Counted from the stretch's first letter, positions 46,053 through 63,054 are shown. The stretch is DNA of 64,000 bases from Gonapodya sp. JEL0774 (GCA_027604505.1 JADIIX010000124.1:1-64000), one strand, 5' to 3'. The notes: generated by a model not told the origin, from the sequence alone. Program-made: numbers and translations.

Positions 46053-47946
46053 ATGTCCAAACAGAATCCTCTACCCGGCGCGCTCCCACCTCGTCCAGAT
46101 CCCAAACATGATCCACGTGTAGAAGGCTCCCTTTTCGCGAACGACCCTCGTGTTGCCGTGAGATTTTGAATGTTTGCATCAGAGCCTCCGACCGATTTAC
46201 CAACATCATGTTCATAATTATGGTGATATTTTACTGTGAAGTATGTCTACGAGACTGAGAAGTACGTTTATCGCGACGAATCGGAGGGTATAAACTACGA
46301 GTATGATGATGCCAAGAAGGCCTGGTTTCCGATGGTGAGTTCAACATGCTTTCACATCTTGTTCGTCGTGAATTCGATTCTATATGGTTCCCTCTCGAAG
46401 TTCGACGAGTCCCTTCTCGCTGCGCAACAATCTGTCTACTCAGTGGCGGGGGTGAATGAAGAGGAGGTCAATCCAGCACCTCAAAGAAAAGAGAAGAGGA
46501 AGGCAGTATTCACGGGCGCGACGATAGATGACCAGGTGCGTGAGCAGAGTGCAAGGGTTTCTTCTCTGTAGTCATTGATGTCTGTGTCTTGACCCATCAG
46601 GACACACCGGCCAAGAAGCAAAAACCGGGGAAAGCTCCGCCTCCCATCACCTCCATTTACGTGACCAACTTGCCACACGATACGGACGAGGATGAGGTAA
46701 AGGAGTTTTTCACAAAGTGTGGTCTCATTATGACCGACCTTGCGACTGGTATGGTTCTCGGCTGCAGTTTGGGCGTTGCGCTCAATCTCTCAGTGTTTAT
46801 TATCTGCGTTATCGCACAGGAAAGCCGCGCATTAAGCTATACCGCAATCCGTCCACGGACCAGTTTAAAGGAGACGCTTTGGTCACTTACTTCAAGGAAG
46901 AGTCGGTCGCTCTTGCAATTCAGCTTCTAGACGAGTCAGAGTACCGACTTGGAAAGGGTCCAGTGGTGCGGGTGTCTAAGGCGCAGTTTACACCCAAGGA
47001 ATCCAAGTTGCACCAGAACAATGGTGACGCCTCAAAAGGGGCGAATGCCAACGCGAATTCGGGAGTTTCGGGAAGTGGACAGCGCTCCAAAGCAGACAAA
47101 AAGAAAATCCACCGGACACTGGACCAGCTAAACAAGCAGTTGGGTTGGTACGAGGATGAGACCGGCAAGCGGTCCGAAAAATCACTTAGGATTGTTATAT
47201 TAAAGGGGATGTTTACGCAGAAAGAGTTAGAGAGCGATCCCACACTGCTGTTAGATCTCAAAGAGGATGTTCGAGGAGAGTGCGAAAAGTGCGGAGAAGT
47301 GACAAATGTCGTCCTTTTTGACAAAAGTGACGATGGCGTGATGAGTGTCAAGTTCAAGGAGCAGACAGCAGCAGACGCATGTGTGCAGGTGCGTTGCTTG
47401 GGGGCACGAGAGGGAGGGCCTGTAGTTCTCTTGTTCCGTCTTTTCGGAAAGCCGCAAGGCCGGCGTTTCTTCCGCCTATCCCATCCCGACACATCCCACA
47501 CGTAGCTCATGAACGGTCGTTTTTTTGCGGGCCGTCGCATTCTCGCCGAGTTGTACGACGGGAAAACCAAGTACGAGAACCTGAAGTCCGGCAAAGTGGA
47601 AACTGAAGAGGAGGAGAAGGCTAGGCTTGAGCGGTACACAAGATGGCTCGAGGGTCAAGATGGAAACCAGGACGCCAACAGCTCTGAAAATTTGAATGCA
47701 ATGCCAGATGTTCGACGGACCGCCGCAACCCCACCACCGGACACGTCCAGTAGTGAAGCCGAGGAGGACGAACCCACCATCCCCGAAGGAGCGATTATGT
47801 TACCTGGCGGTGGTTGGGCGATACCCCCGAAACCATTCTTGGATGATGAGGAGTCCATCAAGGCACCACAACATCTTGCAGACCTAGCCTGGGGAAAGGA
47901 GGCGGACGAGGATCGCGCTTTAGAGGCTGCAGACGATGATGTGTAG
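46053..47946 (+). CDS. CUS2: Tat-SF1/Cus2-like U2 snRNP splicing factor
   Basis: The N-terminal exon (46053-46157) splices to a family signature: EYDDAKKAWFPM, preceded by YVYRDESEG. RRM1 starts with SIYVTNLPHDTDEDEV and continues after an intron with KPRIKLYRNPSTDQFKGDAL and LLDESEYRLGKGPVVRV. RRM2 (UHM type) has RIVILKGMFTQKELESDPTL, VTNVVLFDKSDDGVMSVKFK and MNGRFFAGRRILAELYDG. The tail is acidic and ends EAADDDV. Known role: helps U2 snRNP bind SF3B1 and fold U2 RNA. The product looks full length. The first ATG in good context (46053) is used; an in-frame ATG at 45972 would add 27 residues and would start immediately after the Nudix stop. Confidence 0.94.
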
Positions 47947-48071
47947 TGGTTTTGAGTCTATTAGTTTGAATGCAAATTTAGTAAGCTACGAATTGCTGAA
48001 TTTGCACCCTGAGGAGCCTGCAGCACGGCCCGAACTTTTACCCAACACCATCATTGGGTGATTCAGTTGAC

Positions 48072-50161
48072 ATGACCGCCAAACCGCGTGCTCGGGAAGT
48101 TTTCAAAGATCTCAACTACTTTACGGGTAAAACAGGTGAGCATTGCCCCCTCGCAAAGTGATGTGGAGCTCTCAATACCACTTTTCTCATCAAGGTCCCC
48201 ATAACGCAATCACCGATGGTACGTTGGTGGGAGGATCTGCTTATAATGGCGTAGTACATACTCAAAACAAAACGATCGCTCGATCGCTTTGCTCAGTACC
48301 TGGAGTAACCGTGGGATACGCGAATGTGCGGAAGTTTCGGACGACAGCGGATGGGAAGACACCAGACTACAAGCTCCAGTTTGGGGAAGGACCAGCGATA
48401 ACCGGCGTTACCGCAATCCTTCCGCGCCCGAAAGATGAAGCACCGCTTCCCGTCCTGTAAGTTGTCAGAGTCCTCTGTGATGACCATGGCTTCGTAGTGG
48501 AGGAACGAGGTCCGAATACCTCTGACTCACGTGTTGGACAGCGCTGGATTGTTTTCATTCAACGGAAATGGAGAGCTCACTGGATCCCACTGGATTGAAG
48601 AAGCGGGCCAAGTAAGGGACATCCAGTCCCTTTGCCGACCTACAATGTCAATGTTCATGTGTTCACCCTCCGCCAGGCTTTCTGGCCATTTACCATAACC
48701 AATACTCACTCCGTTGGCAAGTTATAGTGTCTGCACTATGCTTCTTTTCCTTGCTACATTTGCATAAACCTTCCTCAGGTGTGTGTCGAGACACCTCCAC
48801 CAAATGGGTTGTAAAGAACTTCGCCGATAAATTGTGAGTTTTGACACCTCAAGTGGACGTCATTTGCCATGAGCTTATAGCTATGTACTTCAGACCTGAT
48901 GTGTATTGGCACATGCCGGTTGCAGGAGAGGTAATGAACCCGTGGTGACTATCACAGCTCTTTCTGTACTAACCATTATACTTCTGAAACACCAGACGGT
49001 AGGCTTCTTCTTTAAATTTAATCAGAAATGCTTCGTCGACCGGCCTTTTGTCTCCATCTTGCACTCCCTCCGGGCCCCGATTTGTCGCGGATAATTTCAT
49101 CCTTCTTTCACTTTATTGGCTATTGGGTTTCAAGTGGGATGGATGGCTCAGTGATATTAATGGATTTCACGTAAAACCGGAGCATGTTTTCGAAGCAATC
49201 GACTCAGCAAAAGGTGGCCCAGTCGCGGAGGGTAGCATGGGTGGCGGCTCAGGCATGGTCAATTACGAATTCAAAGGAGGTACAGTTCATCGGAAGCCTT
49301 AATCGCAGTGAGGTTTTTCGTACTCTTAGTGTCACGTGTGATTAAATTCAGGTAGTGGGACTTCATCTCGAGTCGTCGATCTTGGTTCTGCGGGAGTGTT
49401 TACAGGTAAGTCAATCAAACCGAAGGAGGCTCTTCCTGCTCGCATTTCATTAAATCATACGGATCTTTAGTCGGTGTCTTTGTCCAAGCAAACTTCGGTC
49501 GCCGGGAACAACTCGTAATTGCGGGAGTCCCCGTCGGCAAAAAGTTCCCTTTAACTGGTGACGCCAACCCATACTCGGTTCCCAAGCCGAACCCGAAGAC
49601 AGAGCTTGGAGTTGAACTTGGCCCTCGTGGGAACGGGTCAATCATTGCCATATTGGCAACAGATGCCCCGTTGGTGAGCATAAGTAGAATTGAAATGCTT
49701 CACAAGATGCATCCTCACCTCTTTCTACAGGTGCCTCACCAGCTCAAGAGACTGGCTCGTCGAATTCCGATGGGTATAGCTCGAACTGGAACCTCTGGGG
49801 ATCATGGGAGTGGTGATATGTGAGACTTCCAACGTCATTTTCAATCTGCGAAGTTTATTCAGCGAAGTGTCTCCGTGCCTCATGCCCCTACTCCAAAAGC
49901 TTTCTTGCATTTACTACGGCAAACAAAGAAGCGTTGGCATCAGATACGGAAGATCCCCAAGTTGTGAACATGAAGGTGCTTCCAGACAAATTCATCAACC
50001 CCATGTTTGAGGCAGTTGCGGAGGTCGTTGAGGAAGCCATTCTGAACGTGCTTTGCGCTGGGGAGACCACCACTGGACGTGATGGTCACGTTGTACCTGC
50101 ATTACCCATAGACAGCGTCTTGCAGTATATGAAGTCCATTGGGCGCGACCAGTGGAAATAG
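48072..50161 (+). CDS. S58 family aminopeptidase (DmpA/L-aminopeptidase D-esterase type)
   Basis: Many small exons join into the DmpA fold: GPHNAITDGTLVGG, TGVTAILPRPKDEA, FSFNGNGELTGSHWIEE, FTITNTHSVG, MPVAGE-T-WDGWLSDINGFHV, GPVAEGSMGGGSGM, GTSSRVVDLG, VGVFVQANFGRRE, PMGIARTGTSGDHGSGDIF, LAFTTANKE, ending SIGRDQWK. The Ser in GSGD is the expected nucleophile and self-cleavage point that makes alpha and beta chains in this family. Known role: removes N-terminal residues from short peptides; the physiological substrate is unknown. There is no signal peptide, so it is probably cytosolic. The Thr of the ET.DG motif seems to be supplied by a three-base exon at 48996-48998. The family is common in bacteria and patchy in fungi. 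Confidence 0.92.
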
Positions 50162-50201
50162 AAAATGCAATCTATTTTGATAGGATCTATCGCACTAAGA
50201 T

Positions 50202-52263
50202 CTAAGCGTTGTATGTGGATGCTGCAACCCTGCCTCCCCGTCCGGTCCAGTTCGTGTGGAGCCACTCCCCTTTGGGTCCATCCTTCTCCAACTGGTAAGT
50301 ATGAGCTCCGAAATAATCACGTTGAGCCTGAAGTAGGTTGGCCGGCAGTTTGGCGGCTCGATAGCCGTCGAAAAAGCTCAGGGCGGTGGAATACGCTGGA
50401 ACAGGGATACCCCACAACGACGCCTGTGCAACAACGCGACGGAATGACCCTGCACATCTGTTTCCAAAATTCACTTTTCAAGTTCAAAGAATCACATGTG
50501 TAAGCTTTTCAACACAGACCTTAAGACTGTCTTGGTGAAAAAAGGATCCAGCAAAAGGTTTTCCAGGTTAGGGTTCGCGGTGAAAGCTTGGTGAATGTCC
50601 TTGAGGAAAGCACTGACAACCCAATGTCCACACCCCATTGATTTCATTAGCGATTCAAATACCGAGTATCTCAGGCGCAAGTTCGACTCACCTTCGGATG
50701 ATGCAACCGCCGCGCCACATGAGTGCAATACCGCCGTAATTGAGATTCCACTTGTTCACTTGGGCGGCTTCACGCAGAAGCATGAAGCCCTGGGCATACG
50801 AGATAATTTTAGCTGCGTACATAGCCTTATTTTGCAATAGTAACGAGGACATCAAATATCGGTATTGGAAATTAAGGCGGGCTCAACGGCATCTAACGTC
50901 CTCACCTGTCTCACATCCTCAATGAACTCCTTCTTGCTCTTCGAGACAACAAGATCACGCTTCCCGACACCAGCGTCGGTTAGAATGGCAGACGCACGAA
51001 CGCGCTCCTCTTTGAGGGATGAGAGACACCGAGCAAACACCGCCTCCCCTATGAGCGTCACGGGCATGCCAAAATCTAAGGCATCAATCGCAGTCCACTT
51101 TCCAGTGCCTTTTTGACCAGCGGCATCTCGAATGGACTCAACAAGAGGAGTGGAAGCACCTGGCTCCTTGTATCTGTATGCCGTGGTGACATCACCATCG
51201 CGACATCGATAATTTCTAAATATGCGACCACTAACCGCAAAATTTCCGAAGTAATTTGAATCAAAAATGAGTCCAATTCACCCTTGTTCCATTCCTCGAA
51301 CGTCGCTGCCAGCTCGTCCGCAGAAAGTCCGAGGCCGTTCTTCAGGGTATCATAGGCTTCGGCGATAATCTGACCGATGTACAGTGTCATGCCACAAATA
51401 CCGTCTTGAATACCTGTGTATAGGGTGTCTCACCTGCATGTCACCATATTCGATTCCGTTGTGAACCATCTTCACATAGTGACCAGAACCCGTTTCTCCG
51501 ACCCAGTCACAGCAAGGCTCCCCTTCGGAAGTCTTTGCTGCAATGTCCTGGAAGATGTTCTTGATGTGTGGCCAGGCGGCGGGTGATCCACCGGGCATGA
51601 GCGATGGCCCCAGGCGTGCTCCTTCTTCACCACCGGAGACGCCTGAGCCGACAAAGAGAAGGCCTTTCGCTTCCAGTTCTTTGGTGCGCCGGATAGAGTC
51701 GGGATAGTGAGAGTTACCACCGTCAATGACGATGTCACCCTGATGGGACCGATTGGTGGCGAGTGAAGGATAGATGGAGGAGACTGGTTCTCACCTTTTC
51801 CAAGAATGGCTCCAACTGCGCAATGAATTGGTCGACGGCCGAGCCAGCCTTGACGAGAAGAATAATCTTGCGGGGGCGTTTGAGCTTGGCGCAAAATTCT
51901 TGAATAGAATGAGCACCAATGACCTTAGTTCCTGGTGTGCGCGAGTGTGTCAGGTAAGTCATGAAGCGTCATTTCAACAGGTACCTAAAAGAAGCTCCTA
52001 CCCTTGGCTTCGTTCGCGAGGAATTCATCCACTTTGGAAGTGGTGCGGTTGTAAGCGCACACTACATATCCATGATCGTTCATGTTGAGGACTAAATTTT
52101 GTCCCTAAAATCATCATTGTCGAAAGTGAACACAGTCGGATGCAAAAATGAAATCAAAGGGGCTCGGAGCACTCACCATAACCGCCAGACCAATGAGGCC
52201 GACATCCGCCGTGGGAGTGATGAGGTGTGAGGCTACTTGTGCTGCTCTCTTGCTGCATGGCAT
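50202..52263 (-). CDS. GND1: 6-phosphogluconate dehydrogenase (decarboxylating)
   Basis: The frame shows [73 protein letters not shown], the catalytic lysine segment [94 protein letters not shown] and the ending NWTGRGGR followed by VAASTYNA. Known role: NADPH-forming step of the pentose phosphate pathway. For the start, the ATG at 52263 gives [14 protein letters not shown]. An alternative 11-base first exon at 52569-52579 (MSAA) splices in phase to [10 protein letters not shown] with a GTAAGT donor and looks more natural. No targeting signal is evident, so the enzyme is cytosolic. Confidence 0.96.
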
Positions 52264-53114
52264 TTGGTGATTGAAAAAGAAAAGACGGAAGGGTGAAACC
52301 GAGGACTCAAACAGGCGGGCTTCGGACCAAAGCGTTGTGGTCTCTTTGGTCTTTAGTTCTAAACGGACCACCCAGCTCAACTGCTCATCGACTCATCATT
52401 TTGACCATCCCGACCGTCGCGTTCGAGCCTTGCGGATATCTTTCACAAGCATCGGACTGAGAGTTCCTCAGATGAAGATGTTTTCGGTCCCTGGTTGTTT
52501 CCTAGGCTAATTTGTCTCCCTTTCCATGTCGGGGGTTGTTCCGATCACATCAGCAACTGTGGACTTACGCTGCAGACATTAGAGTGTATCAAGAAGGCAG
52601 GAAGACAAAAATGGAGGGGATGTGAAGCTCAGGCGAGAGCACGCAAAGATTGAGAAGAATCAGGGGATCGGATTTTCAAGTCGGAATCCCAACTGCCCCG
52701 CGGCCTTTCCGGAACCGAATGATCTCAAAAAACATCCACTCAACAAAGCACACACTCATAAACTACATAACCCTAAAGTGGGCTGGCGATTGAAGTGAAT
52801 CAGAAAAGATTCGTGGATGGAGGTTGCGACCTTTGTGATAAACAGTTCGCTACAATTAATTTGTGCCTTGCTGTGCTGCTGCTGGTGCATCTTTGGCCGC
52901 AGGCAACTATTTCTTCCAACAAACCGAAGAGCATCACCCAGTTTCTCGTGCGCTCGCCGTCAGCGCCGTAGCTCTTATTTGATTGCAACTGCTTCTTTGC
53001 AGCTTCGGATCTATTCGCGCGCTCGCGTCAGCTCTTCGCTTCAGAGCGTGGTTCGAAATACTCGCCCATTCCTGAGACATCTATCTGTTTATCTCAGGAA
53101 AAGTCGATCAAATT
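52264..53114. other. Divergent promoter region, GND1 and eRF1
   Basis: It holds the possible first exon of GND1 (52569-52579). Otherwise there is no gene. A pyrimidine-rich leader and the context AAATT-ATG precede eRF1. Confidence 0.5.
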
Positions 53115-54642
<1,528 letters not shown>

Positions 54643-54714
54643 AATGATAGTATTGTACATATCCAAAAAAAAAAAAAAATTTGAGAACACTGAAGCTACC
54701 TAGGTTCCATTTGC

Positions 54715-57354
<2,640 letters not shown>

Positions 57355-57845
57355 CTGGCCATTGCGCGAAACGCAATGCCGTCGACCGCAGGGTCCAGAG
57401 GGACAGTGCGCGCACAGTGTGAATCAATTCCGTTTAGGCAAGAGAAGACAAGGAGAAAGGAGGCCAGTCAGTGAGATTTCGTGATGGGCTTCCGCAAGAA
57501 GCGGATGTGCGCAGCATCAAGTCCTCGCAACTCTCTGGCCCGGACCAATGCCAAACCATCAAATCTGCGGTCCTGCCCCGGAACTGCACATCGAGCTTAC
57601 ATCAGACGGGAGACCTGACTCGGAAAGAGACATGGTAGTCGATTTCTGGTCAGAAACAACAGGGGAATTGTCCTCGGTCAGGAAGAAAAGCGTGTTCCGA
57701 TACGGTCACGTGACCGCTTCGCCACACTGGAAAAGTTGGAGCTGCAAATTGTTGTTTCGACAAAAAGTACATACAAACAGAGCCTTGTTCTGCGTGTCCA
57801 ATGAATATTCTGTACATCGTGACGGAGTTAGAAGCCCTCCCTGGT

Positions 57846-60665
57846 TCACTTTCTGCCCGCCCCCAATCCCAATCCACCTATCCTCCCCATTGCGCCCATC
57901 GCGGCAGAAATGCCAGGGCCCTGAATGTCCCTTGCGCCCGCAAACGCCATTTGTCCTGGTTGCGGTGCTCCATTCGGACCTGCTCCTCCGGATCCTACAC
58001 CAGTCCCCGAAGTTGGAAGCCCCTTCCATCTGAACTCCGCCAGAACCGGTATATGATCGCTAGGGTGATGCCAATTGGGGAAGCCCACACATCGATCCAC
58101 GTATGCGGGGTCCACGTTGCCAAGCACACCAGCTACCTGCAAACTGCTGCTTGTATACCAGATGTAGTCGATCGCGTCCTTGAAATGGGGAGTGAAGTTT
58201 GTGAAACTGAGTTCCGCCATATGAGCATACGCTGATTTAATCCCTAAGGTGTGCGTGACCGGCCCTTCTGTGTTGTAGTATGAATGCGACAAAAAGTCTT
58301 CGTGGTCAGGTGCGATGCTTCCTTTTGACATGAACTCATAAACACCGGAGTCCGGTGTCGAGTTCAGATCCCCCACAATCAGTAGGGGTAACTTTGATGA
58401 ATTTGCACTGTACATGGCGTGCAGGGGATGTCGAGGGTTGAGCGACGCATAGGTTCTCGATATTCGCTGGACTTCATCGATGAGCATAGAGGTTTGGAGA
58501 AGTTTTACATCTCGGAATCTAGTCAGTCCATAGCCAGCCAAATGAGTACAGTGCAGAGAATTCCGAAAGCAATGTTTAAGTTTTCCGCTCTTGACTCACT
58601 GCGGATCCCAATGTAGGTGTGTATTTGCTACGATAACTCTCGCGTGAGTCTCCTTGCTCTCAAGGAAGACAATGGTAGCAATGTTGTCTCGTAGAGTTAC
58701 CCGGTTGAACAGGTCGTCAGTTTTACGGAATTCTGGACGCTCCATCGGCAATCGTTGGAATTCGATTACATTCTTTTCGATGGCAGCAAACCTGGTGGTT
58801 GGAGGAGTGGTGAAGTCCGTCCGATTTCATATTCAATTACTGGCGAAAACCCGCTTCGCGAGGTCCTACTAACCTTGCCGACTTCCAAAATGTCGCACAG
58901 CCATCCACATACTTGCGTTCGTAATCAGCCATAACGCGAATACGTGACTTTGGGTAGAAAGTTCCATCATACCCGTGCTCCCGGAGCTCCGGCTGGAAGA
59001 AATCATCGAATTGTCCATATTCAATTTCCTGTGTACCATGCGATAGGTACAAACACGAAAGTGGAAAGTGTTGTGCGGAGAAATGAGGCACAGAATTCAG
59101 TAAGAACAAAATATTGATCAGGTGACGCACACACTTTCAAAGAAGACCATGACAAACCTGGAGGCAAAGAATATCTGCATTATATCCAACAATTTCTTGA
59201 ATAAGATTCTGCCTCCTGAACTCCCAACTGAGTGCCCACGAGGGCACATACTGATAAGACGAACTTGTGGCGTACCGCTCGCAGAGCACATTGTAGGTGA
59301 GAACTGTGAAAGAGTCTGGTGGGAGAGTAGCGCAATCGGTGTGATATCTAGTTAAGTGACATGGACCTGGAAACGCCATTCCTCCCAACAGACGTAGACT
59401 CACCCGTCGTCATACCAGTGTCATCTTCAACATAAACCCACTCCCGCTCTGGGGGCGGCGCGATGGCTGAAATTTGTACATGAAGGGAGTAAAATTCAGT
59501 TTATTACTAGAGTAAGTTGCCTCCGTACTGGGTTGATTTGAGGCCAAAACATCCACGAACCGGGGCAGTTGTCCCGCAGATAAGACGTGACAGCGGGAGT
59601 TCCCTCTTTTTGCATAATGGAAAGTAGAGGTTCTTGTATTGGGTTGCCTTCAAGCCCAAGGTTCTCGAGTTGGTACAAAAATCCAAGCTCTGGAGGCAAA
59701 GTCGCAATCTGATTGTCGAAGGCCAGGAGCTCCTTCAAGCTCACAACAAGCCCGAGTTCAGGGGGGAGTGTTGTTAGCTTGTTTCCACTGACGTCAAGTT
59801 GAACGAGACTCCGAAGGTTGGAGATTTGCGGGGGCAGGGAGGATAGGCTGTTGTGGTTGATGTACAGAACGGACAAGAACGTGTATCGAAACAGCTCCCT
59901 GGACAGATTGCGAATGGCCATGCCCCCTAAATCCAGCGTAGTCCATTGCGACGCCTTTGTATCATCTCCCAAGGCGACATTGTTCTGGGAGCTGTTGGCT
60001 GACCCCGACGCTGGAGTTTGGCTTTGTATCGGAGTTCCACTCCCCCGAAAACTGCCTTGCGACGACGCCGCCCTCGCTTGCACCAGACTAGGCGTCCCGT
60101 AGCGAGGACCTGGTGTGCTGCTCCCCCCATTCTCCAAAACCGATCCTCCGAATGGGGACGAGAAATCGTTGGCTTTGATTCCCAAATTCACTGCAGTCCT
60201 GGAAATTCGTGAGTGATGATGTGGTGCTGCAGATTGGCGGGAGGCTTGTGCTTGTTCGAGCTGACGTGTTATGTGAGGGGCGTTTACAACGTTTCCGCCG
60301 TTGATTGTCGAGAGGGAAGGGATTGGCGCGGGAGAAGGGACGGAAGGAGACTGCTGGGAGGTCAAATACGGATTTTGTGGGCCCAACTTCCCAGGCTGCA
60401 CTTGATAGCGGCTCTGAAACCCATACATGTTTGGGTCGGGTGGTGTGTTCTGTACATGTGCTGCCTGCTGTTCATCGCCACCTCCAACAAACTGAGAAGA
60501 TTCAGTCCACTTGGAACTGTCAATATTATACATAGCGTAATGTGCATTTACTAAATTTTTTGCCCCTGGCAGCACAGTCAGGGAGTGTGCATATTGATGT
60601 GGATGCCAAATAGGTCCTTCCCCATCACCATACCTGTCATTGTGGGGTCGGCTTTTCTCCTGCAT
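57846..60665 (-). CDS. CCR4: CCR4 deadenylase (LRR plus EEP nuclease)
   Basis: A Gln/Pro/Ser-rich N-terminus (ATG 60665) is followed by LRRs: LDLGGMAIRNLSRELF, LSVLYINHNSLSSLPPQI, LVQLDVSGNKLTTLPPELG, LKELLAFDNQIATLPPELG and LENLGLEGNPIQEPLL. The nuclease domain follows: FTVLTYNVLCERYATSSSY, ADILCLQEIEYGQFDDFF, YDGTFYPKSR, VIVANTHLHWDPQFRDVK, LLIVGDLNSTPDSGVYEF, FKDAIDYIWYTSSSLQ and HHPSDHIPVLAEF. The catalytic Glu (LQE), Asp/Asn (GDLN) and Asp/His (SDH) are present. Known role: mRNA poly(A) shortening in the Ccr4-Not complex; the LRR contacts Caf1. An odd Gly/Ala/Met-rich tail of about 50 residues follows the nuclease domain. CCR4 and TRM112 are divergent, 160 bases apart, and must share a promoter. 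Confidence 0.96.
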
Positions 60666-60825
60666 CCCATCCTCAAGCGATAGCGATGGTGAGATCGCCA
60701 ACTCGCATCACTATCCAACGCTATTTCGCCTTATCAGTCTTGTTTCTTCATCACGACTCGTTCCCACCGTGATCTGTCAATTTGGAATCATCGTCATCTT
60801 CTTTTAGAGACTCATCACCCACAAT

Positions 60826-61366
60826 ATGCTTCAATGTCACGCAAAAGGATGCACGAAGGATAACTTTCCTTTACGAATCGTGGATGCGGAACTTGAAAAT
60901 GCTGATGCAGACTTTAACCCGCAATTTCTTCGGAGGATGTTGGACAAGATTGAGTGGACCGCGCTCGTTCAGACGTCGTTTGCGGTAAGTGCTGTCGTAA
61001 CTCAGCGCAAAATCTATTTTTCTTCTTCATATACCCTCTCTTCGCTATAAGCTTGGCGTCGCTAAACTTCCCGAAGCGTTGCCAACTAATGTGGACGATC
61101 AGGAGTTCTTGCAAACAATTCATCACGTTCTGATGGAGGTGAGAACATTTTGCCGTTTAAAACGCTACGCTCTGATGGATAAGTAATAGTTTTGCTCAGA
61201 CAAGAGTTAAGGAAGGGCAGATGGTCTGCAATGGGTGTGGTCACATTTACCCAATAAGGGTGAGCCGATCTTTGACGATAATACGCTGACCAACAATTGA
61301 AGAGATATTTGTACGCTCGTACAGGAAGGGATACCGAACATGCTCCTTCAAGAGACTGAAGTTTAG
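60826..61366 (+). CDS. TRM112: Trm112, activator of methyltransferases
   Basis: Four exons: 60826-60984, 61052-61138, 61200-61259, 61325-61366, all in phase 0. The reading gives MLQCHAKGCTKDNFPLRI, FNPQFLRRMLDKIEWTALV, LGVAKLPEALPT, LQTIHHVLMETRVKEGQMVC, CGHIYPIREGIPNMLLQETE. The zinc ribbon cysteines (C4, C9 and the late CxxC) and the GIPNMLL signature are intact. Length is about 115 residues, as expected. Known role: small partner that stabilises Mtq2 (eRF1 methylation), Trm9, Trm11 and Bud23. The last two exons are 60 and 42 bases. The start lies close to CCR4 on the other strand. Confidence 0.97.
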
Positions 61367-61703
61367 CTGACATTCCTGAGTTGAACTGTTGCCTGATCCC
61401 TGGCACCAAATTCTGCTGCACACAGTTGTTCCGGAGTTCCATGCACTCCCGACAAACGCTGTAACAAAACTAAATGGGAGGCACTACAGTTGATGGTTTC
61501 ACATGCATATACTAATTTCTTGGCTTGTAAATACAAATATGAGATGACTCAAGCTTCCTATAATTAGAGTAGGCTGCCAATACTCGTTGAAATTGATGTA
61601 TTTTCATGTGTTGCAGGTTTCATGGTCCGCGGTGCTCTCGGACCGACCGATTGCCTGCTGACTCTCAGCCTCTTTGCGGGAAAGGGAAACGGCATGCAAC
61701 CCA
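61367..61703. other. Intergenic between TRM112 and the DHHC gene
   Basis: No gene is seen in these 337 bases. They should hold the TRM112 3' end and the next promoter. Confidence 0.5.
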
Positions 61704-63054
61704 ATGAACGTCCAGCGCTCCCCATCGCTCGCCCCGTCCGGGTTCAGCAACCCATCTTCCACATTTTCCTCGCAAATCGCGAGAATAGAAGCCACCAGCA
61801 ATAACCAGCTCCTCCTGCCACCTCCGAGCTCCCCAACACCCACCCTCACCTCCCATCGCACTTCCTTCTCAGCAATCAACCATCCAGTAGCTTCGGCAAA
61901 ACAACCGCTCGTTTATTGGTCTGATAAGCGATTTTGGTCGACAGACATTCGGAGAGACATCAGGGCAGACAACTCCTGGCGTCGCCGAAATGCGTGGCAG
62001 ACACCTTTTCACATATATTTTTTAGTAAGTGATGGGTGAGATTGTAGTCTGTCTTGTAGGGTTTGACACTGACATACCTGAGATGTCCTCCTTGGGTGTT
62101 CAGATCCTCCTTCTGTTCTTCACTTTCAGTATCGTGGTATTCTGCTCCACAACATCTTTCTTCCTGGAGCCATTGACGGGAATATCCAATGTTGTGGGAT
62201 GGATACTTTGGGGCGCCGGTGGGGCCCTGATGGGTGTACTCATTTTGTACGTGACGATCGTGGAGGTAGAAGCACCCCAAGTGCGTCAAGCCGGCAAACC
62301 CCGAAATCTTGACTTCGTTAAAACTGTGGGGGTTCATGTAATAGACAATGGGGTGTGTGGGATATGTTGCGTGTCCGTGTAAGTGTCACCCGTCTGCACG
62401 ACCCTCGCAACACTAATGATGCTGATTTTTCTCGCCTCTGGTTGTTTGCTTGCAGCCCTGCACGTACACGTCATTGTAAGAGTTGTAACAAATGTGTGTC
62501 GGATTTCGATCACCACTGCCCCTATTTAAATACCTGTATAGCTGGTCGGAATTACAGGTGAGAACACCGATGTGTTACAAGTCCACAAGTATCTGATTTT
62601 CGGTACCACGCTATTCAGCGGCTTTCTCGCTCTTGTTACTGTTGTTATCCTAATGTCAGCCTTTTCCGTACTGATATCTTTTCGCGTATTTGTCGCCTTC
62701 TTCATCAACCGTACCGTGTTTGTTGAAACCATTTCCAACACGTGGCAAGTGGATCGGGATAAAGCGGGCCTGTACGACCTTGCAGCGGTTCTCGCATTTG
62801 TGCAAGGAATAATTGGTATGCTGGTATTCATCATGGCGACCGGATTGGGAGTGTTCCACGCCTATCTTCGTACGTATTTCCAAAGCGACTTGTGTACTTT
62901 CCTCCGATAGCTTGGTGTTGCTCGCTCAACTGCGTTCGCTCGTAAATTTACAGGATTTCTGGGCATGTCTACATTTGAATTCAACAACGCCATCGGCCGT
63001 CCGAGCATACGACTGAGAGTCCAAGACATTGCGAGATCCGTGATTCACCGATGA
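61704..63054 (+). CDS. DHHC-type protein S-palmitoyltransferase
   Basis: Exon 1 (61704 to about 62026) is Ser/Pro-rich and ends [12 protein letters not shown], the usual segment before the first membrane helix. The intron joins it in phase 0 to [15 protein letters not shown] (TM1), then TM2 ([19 protein letters not shown]). The catalytic cysteine-rich domain is [14 protein letters not shown] with [20 protein letters not shown]3 is [15 protein letters not shown] and TM4 is [15 protein letters not shown]. The TTxE-like [12 protein letters not shown] and the basic end [10 protein letters not shown] follow. Known role: transfers palmitate to cysteines of membrane proteins, probably at Golgi or ER. 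The Cys in DHHC is present. The start is the first ATG of the frame. Substrates are unknown. Confidence 0.94.
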
